From NCBI GenBank assembly GCA_963969595.1, contig OZ018409.1, forward strand, positions 12,352,520 through 12,416,519: a stretch of DNA of 64,000 nucleotides, given 5' to 3'. The notes below the pieces were generated by a model. That model made no database searches. It was not told where the DNA came from and saw only the letters and a list, made by a program, of their open reading frames with translations. Below, in pieces: positions 55,418 through 64,000 of this stretch. Every line of letters starts with the position of its first letter. Positions within the stretch are counted from its first letter, which is position 1. This DNA is from Neckera pumila. Lineage: Eukaryota > Streptophyta > Bryopsida > Hypnales > Neckeraceae. The position numbers and the translations under genes were made by a program.

Positions 55418-58400
55418 TTACTCAAGTGACTCTGGTGTCTCCGCAATTACCCTTGAAGTTTGACTTCCTATGTCCTCTCCCTCTGCACTATTCAAAGCTT
55501 CTTCAGTGAATATTGCAGCAACATCATGTGAAATTTGCAATTCACCATAAAACAAGGGCCTATCATCCACATTTCCTACTCCTGCAGAAGGTTCTTCATC
55601 CACGTGTGAAATTTCTTCCAAGACTGATGTTACCTGTTCATATCTATACTGGTCCTCAACTATGGTACGACGATACCTAATACCCTCTGGGTCATAATAG
55701 AATCCATCCACTCCTTCTGTCATCGATCTGGTCCATGTCAAAGCCATTATATCAAAATGTGTTTCATTTGTCAACCCTGTTGATGTTGTCTCCTACAAGG
55801 TTGTTGTTCCTGATGTTGGAGGCAAAACCACTCCCACTGATTCTTGCACCTTATCTTCCATCTCCGTATCCACCTCTTCCATTGTAGAATGACCGTTCCC
55901 TCCACAAGTATGATCCCTTCTGTTTCTATTACTGCCTCTTCAGTTGAAGGGATCACGCTTGCTAATACTGCAACTTCACATGTTGTGTCTTGCATTCCCC
56001 CTTCATTGTCTTCCCTTCCTTGATTCTCTAAACCCGAACGAACTTCAGCTACCTCTTCCACATCCATATCTTCTGTAACATTTTTTTGTAAAACTGCCTC
56101 TGCCTCAGATGTTACGTGATATTCGGTTTCACCCACCACTTGAAGTTCAAACGTTTCAGAGACATTGCTTTGATGAACATTACGTGGCATTGACATTGCA
56201 ATCTCTGACTTTCCTATTGGCTTCTGAACCTCTGCTGTCTTTTTAATGCCTTTCCCTTTCTTCTTTTGAACAAGTTTCTTTCTTTTTGATGAATCATCCT
56301 CTTGTTCTGATGAATCAGAAGAGCCCTCTGATGAACCGTCCTCTGAGTCGGATGTTTCCTCTTCCAAATCTGATGAGCCATCCTCTGTGTCCTCTTCTAT
56401 CTCCTCTTCTTCATGCTCCTCTTCCTCCCCTTGAACATATTCTTCGTCATTCGCACTTCCTTCTCTTACTTCATATCCTTCTCGTATTGGTGTATCTTCT
56501 GAGTGCAAATCTTTGCCGTCTTCGTCGTCCTCTTCTTCATCATCAAAAAGGTCTTCGTCATCTTCTTCTATCCTAAAGTGTTCCACATGAACTACTGAAG
56601 GTTCCGCACGAGGTGTACTATTGTATCGAGGCGTTGATGCCCCTGCGTTCTCAGTAACTAGCACTGCAGCTCTTTGCTCTTGGATTTTTGTACGGTTCAC
56701 TTCCTGCAATGTATTGTAGAGAAAGCGAATACAATCTATCAAACCATCCAACACAATCATTTGATTACCTACAAAACGAGCTTGCAATATAGCTGGTACA
56801 GCTGTTGTAATGCCAACTGTAACTAGCCCCCATTTCTACGGTAGATATGTAACAACCAACCGCTGCAACTCCGTAGGAGTTTTCTCCTCTCAATCCATCA
56901 CAGAAGGCATCCTCCCCTCAATCCACAAATCTATAAACAGTACAGGAACTTGTTCACAATCACTTCGTACACTATCTGCCATCCGCGATCCAGTAGGATG
57001 TACCATTACAACTACAACTTCTCCCACCGCTTGTACACTACGATCTGTTTGACCATTGTGTTGCAAGTCATGTACATATGTGGACATTGTTTGTGGTGAA
57101 AACACCCAGTAATATTTTTGTCACGTACACTCCAATGGCAATACCATCTTCTCCCTCATTCCCTCCTCGAAATAGGTCCCAGCTAGAAACAAAAATATTG
57201 CGGTCCACCTGTGTATACCTGCCATCCATTATTATACTTTATGCATGGCGGTACTGTACTCAACGTTTGTCCAAGCTACATTCTCCCCTCTTGTTCCGCA
57301 CCGCCTACAATCAAATATCTACAAACAAGGCGTTCCCAATTTTACAACTGCCTGTGTAAAGAAATCCCTTCTATATTGAATAGGAACGAGTGCATTGTTG
57401 GTATCAAGTGAACCAGATGATATAGTCACTTGCCAATCCCAACACGCCTCATCCAAACTTCTCACGTCCATGCTATATCCGTGGTACTCTGATTCTCCAC
57501 GTTGAATACTCGCGTAATGATCTTTTATCATTGGAGGTATGAGAGCTTTGAATCTATGGAGAGCTTCTACCGTCTTCACTGCAGGAGACGACTATGCTTT
57601 CTTCATTTTTGTATCCTCTACTTCAGCTAGCGCATTCATCTGTCCACGGTTTTGTCCTTCAAATCTTTGCACATTTATGAGGAAAAAACTAGGCATTGTA
57701 CTTGGATGTGCAATCTTGTATTCAACCATCAACCATCGTAGTGCATTTCGTACTGCTTCTCTTCGTTGAATCCGTTTCGTTGTCCAAGCTAAAGTACCCT
57801 TTGTAGGAGCTTTGCTGTTAGCTTGGTTGAAAAACAATCTCTGCTTTGGACGTTCACCATCAATAACTCCTTTCGCAGACAGTTCCTTCGCCAATCGTAG
57901 GTAATGCGCCTTTGGAACCCTCACGAGTAGTCTTAGCCAAAGCCTCTCCATCCTTTTCTTGTTGTCCTTCACATCAACATTTGGATCCAACGATAATTTA
58001 TCTGCATACTTCTTCCACTTCCTCTGATCATCTTTGCTGTACCAAAGAAACTCGTCTTCGTAATCACGGCACACTTGCAAAACAGTTTCATACGCGACTT
58101 CATTTTCTTGCCATGCATGACGAGTATACTCTGTCATCCTCTTATAAATCCCCCCTAGCAATACATTTCCTGCATACGGCCTTGTCCAGTGCAGCGCACT
58201 TGCAACCATTGTTACAGCTCATACTCGTTGTGCATCATCTGCACGTGATTGAGGATTTGGTCTTCCACATGCCTCCGAAATGGCTCGTAACTTCACCAGA
58301 TCCTCTTCCATTGTTGTGCAGAAGTCTCTCTCAAACTCCTTCGCATTTATTTGCATTTATTCAATGTACACTTTGGAATTGTTGTACACAACAAATCGTG

Positions 58401-59998
58401 CTTTTTTCTCTGCAAATATCTTCTAATACTCTTCATCGTCAATCAGTCCCGTGTCATGCTGTCTTTCACCTTGTTTGCATGCTGCAACCACATGTTGACC
58501 ATCTATGGGCTCCCAAATGATATTGTTCTCTAACCAATTAATCTTTGACATGTTCGGATCTCCAGAAAATGCTCTACCATTCTGTAGGTACATTGAATCA
58601 AACTCTTTCGCTGCATCAACTTCTGAGAAAGGAATCTCCCTTTGTGCTAGAGCACCTTCTTCATTGACTCCTTCAAGAATATAAGCAACCGGTCGCAAAG
58701 TTAATGGTGACATATTAGGCTCCTCTCTCCCACAAAGTCTCTTGTACATCATTGAAACACGCCTATCGGTCAATGCTTGATGGTTTGTCTCTACATGTTC
58801 AATTGCTCGGACATTTGCAATTTTTGCATTGAAAACTAGGTTCATGTCCCACAAATATCCAGCTAGAAAATCGTCATTCGATGGAAACCGTACAAGAGGA
58901 CCTACAGTTGCCAATTTGCAAGCTCCATGAGTCTCTTCTTCCTCAGAGGCTTCGTCTATAATTTCAAACTCTTTGCTCTGTTTGACCTCCTCTTGCACTA
59001 CGCTTGCATCCACTTCTCTTGTAGCACCTCCAGTATCTGCCACCACTTCAGGACGTATTTGTTGTATAGTCCCTCTTCCTTTTCTTCTTCCACGTGGATT
59101 AACAGTTTTGGGTGCTCCAATATCTCGAGGTCGTGTTTTCTTTTGGGCAACTTCCCTAGATGCCTCCGCTCGTGTGGATGCTGACACTGGAAAGGTCTTG
59201 ACACCAACACCTACAAACATCATTGTGCTAAGTCCTGCACATGGTGATATGGAACCGCTGTGCTAAACACTACCCCTAGATGTGCCTCCATTAGGTGATA
59301 AACGTTCCACTAATGCCTCGCGTGAGCTCGTCCCACGCTTTGTTCTTATTCTTCGTTGTCCAACAGCAGTGGGAATAGATTCATTGTCTTTGGCTGATTG
59401 TGGTGGTGAACGCCTTCTGGCATGATCTTGAACAAGCATCCAATCCACGTTCACTGGAGCTGTCAATATTCAATACAACGGATCCGTTTCTTCAGGTTCT
59501 CGTGGGTTTTTTTTGTCTCGAACACTAGAGGGATCAGTTCTCCCCATCTCTTTGTAAGCCAACATTTCCGCCACATACCACTTCGCTTTCAGAAGATCTT
59601 GTGGATTCAATCCCAAGAATCTCTGCACTGCTGCACTACGTACGCTCTGTAGTGATTCCGGCATTGAAATCCAATGCTCTTGAAGTTTAGGCATGACCCT
59701 CATAGGCTTGGCAATATCCAAACAAATAGAAGGAACTACAACCATCATGAAATTCCTTTGCAACTTAAACTTTACCACATCGCCTTCTTCCAGAGTGACA
59801 TTCATAAAAATCACATCTTGAGCGGTAGTACTGATGGATGTTAGCTTCCCACACTCGACGCCCAAGGCTGACCAACGTTGCCCTCCTTGCAATGCCCGAT
59901 CTGTAATCCACAACATTGGCAAATGTGCGTCTGTTGCCAGAAGCCATCATCCGTATTCAATCCAGTCATTGTATGTTTTGATGACCATGACTTCCCTG
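55418..59998 (-). pseudogene. Decayed large ORF with ParB-like IDGQH motif and acidic domain
   Basis: A splice-acceptor-like TTTGCAG precedes the reading at 59998. From there one frame stays open to 55771 except for 13 stop codons: 59947 TGA, 59470 TGA, 59263 TAG, 58423 TAG, 58357 TAA, 58219 TGA, 57592 TAG, 57319 TAG, 57232 and 57229 TAA, 57121 TGA, 56890 TGA, 56836 TAG (lowest coordinates). A single frameshift near 55880-55925 leads into the true C-terminus, which has one more TAG (55793) and ends at 55418. About 1,500 codons in all. In order: an N-terminal part with KAKWYVAEMLAYKEMGR; a segment with WEPIDGQHVVAACKQ (about 58490-58530), which fits the nucleotide/DNA-binding motif of ParB-like nuclease folds; a basic helical part (KRMERLWLRLLVRVPKAHYL); a beta-strand-rich part (VGEVVVVMVHPTGSR ... 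ITTAVPAILQARFVGNQMIV) that faintly recalls N4/N6 DNA methylases; an Asp/Glu/Ser-rich tract (56270-56580); and a conserved-looking tail (DGFYYDPEGIRYRRTI). Probably a transposon or selfish-element gene. Family not established. Confidence 0.75.
56270..56580 (-). other. Asp/Glu/Ser-rich low-complexity tract in the decayed ORF
   Basis: More than half of the residues are acidic or serine (for example DLFDDEEEDDEDGKD and SDSEDGSSEGSSDSSEQEDD), followed by a lysine-rich run (KKKGKGIKK). It looks like a chromatin- or nuclear-protein-type linker. Confidence 0.8.
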
Positions 59999-61941
59999 CA
60001 AACAAACATCATTCCACTCAAAACCCTAAATATTAAAACTTTCGATTTTTTTGTAGTACATCATAGATTGTACTTATAAATAAAATTTCAAAATGTACAA
60101 ACGCCATTATCCTTGAGAAGATTAATAAGCAAGACACTTTTTTTTCTTGATATACATAATTGTACCATCATGCCCTATCTTATTATACAAAAGTCTCCAA
60201 GTAACTCTGTAAATTCAAACCAACTATATTGTAAGATATTTTCTTTTGAAAATAATAAGTTACATTATATTGTAGTTTATGTAATTAGAATAAAAGACTT
60301 CAAATATTTTTCGCTTAAGTTTCTAGGCTTAAAATTCTTGGCAGTCACTACTTTTATATATAATGATTTCATTTTGACACTGAAAGCTAGTAAGCAGATC
60401 AAACAATCTTGTTTTATCATTTTCAAAATATAATTAAAAAAATTAAAGTAAAAAATTTAATAGACAATTCAAATATTTCTATGCCTCACACCAAGTACTA
60501 CACATTCTTTTATTGCATTGAAGTTGTTTTAATAGAAATTAAGTATTTCAAAATTCCTTTATTGTATGCAACTGAAAAACGTATATGCTATATTATTTCA
60601 TGCAGAAAATGCTCCAATAGTCTAAACAACCAAAGTTCTATAACTTCCACATCACTAATCCAAAGGTAATAGATCAAACTTCACACTGTACTACAAAGCA
60701 TTATTTATACATATCAATTTTTTTTTTAAACTTTGAAAGTTCATGTTGCTCTAGTCTTCTACAAGTGAGCTTTTCTTTATAATGAAGATGACTTCTATAT
60801 TCCATGCAAACACCGAATGGAAGAAAAATTACATTATAAAGAGATTGTATGGACATTACTGAAACATCATTATATTTTAATTCAAAGACTACATAGAATT
60901 CCTAGTACTTGCTCTTGATTTCAAGTTGTATGTTATTTAATTCACTTAGTTAAAGTATAAATGTTATTATTCATTGTAATTGAAATACTTCTAATATGAA
61001 ATGAATCTGTTCCTCCACATAAAATACATTTACAAATATACATATATTACATACATCTACAAGTCATTTATCTTCTAAAGATGTCCTTTTGGACGTTAAT
61101 CTATTATTATGAAGCACAAGTCAAAAAATATTGTAAAATAACTTTCATATAAGAGATGAACTACAAAGCATTAACAAAGTATGTAGCAGTTATTCCTTAA
61201 ATAAAACTTGTCAATCACCGGCACTTTACGAACACCTAAACAACTGGAATTGTGCCTATTCAGACATTGTATCATATTCAAGCAATTAACAAACCTAATA
61301 GCTTTGTAGCAATAGCAACTCCTCTTTAACAAAAGCAACAATAGAATATGGTGAATCCTCCCTATTCTATATTACTAGTTCACATTTGTTCAAATACACA
61401 TTAGTCTGTACTCTTATTCCAGTATGACTAGGCATATTAAAAAGTCTAATGGAATTCATTCCACATTTTTTTCATCATCCTTCCTTTTAAAGCATAACAG
61501 GTTACTTGTTTGTTTCATAGAAATAATGCCTAGCAAAAAGCAACAAAATGAGCGCTCCGTACCACTAAACACATCATATATGGAAATTGAATCTATTATA
61601 GGTAAATCAATATTTGTAGTATGTATTTTAGAACTTCCAAGTGCAACAAGCATGACAATATTGCCCACAATAGTCTCCCTTACCTTACATAATATGAACA
61701 ACCTTCAATAAACTCTGACAAATGGATAAGGTGTGATGACCTTCTGGAAATTATTGTTTACATGTACTTTTTTCATTTATGCAAAAGCAATGAATAAAAT
61801 ACCATTAAAAATTACACAAAATAAATAGTACATAATGTTTGTAGCTTGTACTACTACAGAATTCCATTTTTTGCCTATAGGATTTGTAATACAAAATTAT
61901 CATAGAGCACTATGATTGTTAAAAAAAATGCAAAATGCAAT

Positions 61942-62000
<59 letters not shown>

Positions 62001-64000
62001 GTAATGAAAACTTTATACATTGACATTTGTAAGATATTTTTCTATTTCAATTTTCCTATAAATAGTACATGTTTCTACTCATATCATATAAATTTTTTTT
62101 AAAGTAAAATGAATGAATGATTTACGATAAAATCACAAATTACAAACGTCATTTGTAAGGGACAATTTCTTCAAGTTCATAATTATGAACTCACTTTTTT
62201 AAAATAGACTAATGATCAACAATGAAAGAATCATCAAGGCTTTAATAGAATATAGTTACCAGCAAAACAAACTTGAATTCCTGTACTTTTTGTCGGTCTA
62301 GCAATCTCTTCCTAGGTTTAGGCCATCTCCAACTATGAAGTGGACAAATGAGGATGACAACTCCAGTATAAATTCAAGACAAAAGAATTCAAAAACAAAT
62401 TAGCTATTATTAGACAAAACCTTAAGAAACCTTATTTTCTACCTCCAATCTCAAAACATCACCATATCCATTTTCAGGCATTTTGGATGATAATCTCATG
62501 AATTGGAAAGAGTTTGTAAGTATTTTTCCATCAAGATTTTTCTTCTAAACCTTTCATGATGGATTAAAGAGTATGCAATTCAATTTGTAGTCTTGAAAGT
62601 ATTTGTCTTCAAGTGAATGAGAAGTTTGTAAAAAAAAAGGATCACAGAAAATGCCTTTTTAGTGTATTTCGGAAAGTTTGTCCATGCTCTAAATTGAAAT
62701 TTATCCACAAATTATGATATTTCCTGAGTTTGGCCCCAAGTCCAGAATTAATGGAATGAAAGTCATTCCGTCCAATTCTTATACCGTTTTCATTTTCTAA
62801 ATTTTTTGAAATATTCAATATTATATTGCAAATTAACTTAAAATGTACTTAAAATGTCTATAGAATTGTAATTATATAGTGACATAAAAATTTAATTTAT
62901 ACTATGATGTTTTCCATTGAAATACACACATGGAGAAATTTTTAGATTTTTGAAATAATTTTGTATTTTATTTGATTCATCTTCATGTTTTTTTCTAAAA
63001 TTCTCGAAGAACCCAATTTTCGACCAAAAACTCTAAGTTCTTTGTGAAGTACAGAAGACATGCTATTTTAACTCTAAAAAAAAAATATTAAGATTTCAGA
63101 CATATCTAGTTGCATAATGGTCGCAAATAGAGTGATGGATAGTGAGGCTTAAAATCAATGGTCATAGGTCCATCCATTAAGGGCTAACAATGTGAAGGCC
63201 TTTCTACTTCATACTAATGTTTCTAAATAAAGATATGAGTGTAAGATAAATCCTAAATTTAACTAAACTGTTGCAATTGTATCTTCCATTGGAAATTCAA
63301 AAACTAAGGAGACAAGTGTACAATTGTACAGAGCTTGCAAAGAAATGTAAACAAAAATTCTTTTCAAAAAAACTTTTATTTGGCAACTCTATTTCTCTAC
63401 ATACCAATTTCAATCGAAAAAGCTTCTAGTCCGTCTTTGTATAAATTCTTAATAATGCTAAAATTTAAGATTATCCTGCAAAAAATAAATTGGTAGGAAA
63501 ATGAAGAGAAAAAAATACCTCCACAAAGTATATTTCCAAAACAATCGTGGAAGAGCGTCTCTATTCCATAAAGTAGCACTCTTCTAATGATTCTGAGTCA
63601 ATACACAGGCATATTAATTAGGGTATTTATCATTTAGACTTCCCAAGAAACATAATTATTTTCTGGTAAGATTAATAAAGGCACACTTGCATGTTAACCA
63701 TTAAACAACGTTGAGGCCGAGAAATTGTCAACGAATGATTGAATTCTGAACCTATAGAAACTAAATATACACCTAGTAATCCAATAATAAAAGCATTGAC
63801 TCTTCACTGTAGAACCAAAAAATATTCAATTTTTACAATAACCAAAGCATTTAGTTGACTTCCTCAGTCACCAGATGCCACGTCCTTTAAAGTTTAAACA
63901 ACTTTGAAACCCAATTTTAAATGCACCAATACGACTATTTCCGTGTTTTCTATTTCCACCACCAAAAAACCATCTTCTCTATCTAAATAAGATTGTTAAA
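59999..64000. other. AT-rich DNA, possible upstream exon of the decayed ORF not found
   Basis: Very AT-rich with short scattered open frames and no domain. Any 5' exon or promoter of the 55-60 kb pseudogene should be here, but I cannot point to one. Confidence 0.4.
61946..62000. repeat. (CA)n-(TA)n compound microsatellite
   Basis: About 16 CA units (61946-61978) run straight into about 11 TA units (61979-62000). Confidence 0.97.

Noticed and set aside
57912..58520. 202-codon + strand frame
   Set aside because: Antisense shadow of the decayed ParB-like ORF, which keeps a single frame and protein-like composition on the other strand.

Overview
The window looks like nuclear DNA of a land plant. 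It is AT-rich, its genes have many GT-AG introns, and its one large intact gene encodes a plant-type FG-GAP/integrin-alpha-like membrane protein with the usual plant exon structure. A moss or other bryophyte is my guess from the base composition and the short compact genes; nothing in the sequence proves it. No bacterial operon, CRISPR or viral gene block is visible.

Layout. Positions 1-13.8 kb are a bed of decayed, often nested short DNA transposons with no gene I can support. Positions 13.9-23.7 kb form a gene island with higher GC: a two-exon gene for a 69-residue C2H2 zinc-finger protein (+), a tRNA-Lys(UUU) (+), and a 13-exon gene for a 709-residue FG-GAP protein (-). All 13 exons join in frame with no lesion. 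Positions 23.8-29.5 kb are mostly unique AT-rich DNA with a few MITEs. Positions 29.5-36.1 kb are a duplicate of 48.4-52.5 kb and carry a frameshifted copy of a trihelix gene. Positions 36.1-45.2 kb contain pieces of the FG-GAP gene's 5' region, tandemly duplicated and filled with transposons. Positions 45.9-49.1 kb hold the better-preserved trihelix-type DNA-binding gene (-). Its exon near 46.7 kb is interrupted by a MITE with a 10-bp target duplication. Positions 55.4-60.0 kb (-) hold one long decayed ORF, open in a single frame for 4.1 kb apart from 13 in-frame stops, followed by one frameshift. It has a ParB-like IDGQH motif, a possible DNA-methylase-like stretch and a very acidic region. 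Positions 60-64 kb show only AT-rich DNA and a microsatellite.

The strongest novelty signal is a family of about 14 short elements (roughly 0.6-0.95 kb) that begin and end with CCCCTAAAGG / CCTTTAGGGG and are flanked by TTAA. Because the window also contains its own duplications, several insertions have a matching unfilled site elsewhere in the window. These show a 4-bp TTAA duplication with clean ends, the mark of piggyBac-type transposition, which is rarely described in plants. A second family (ends AGGTA(G/A)A..., TA duplication) and several smaller families are nested among them. The second candidate for something undescribed is the decayed ParB-like ORF.
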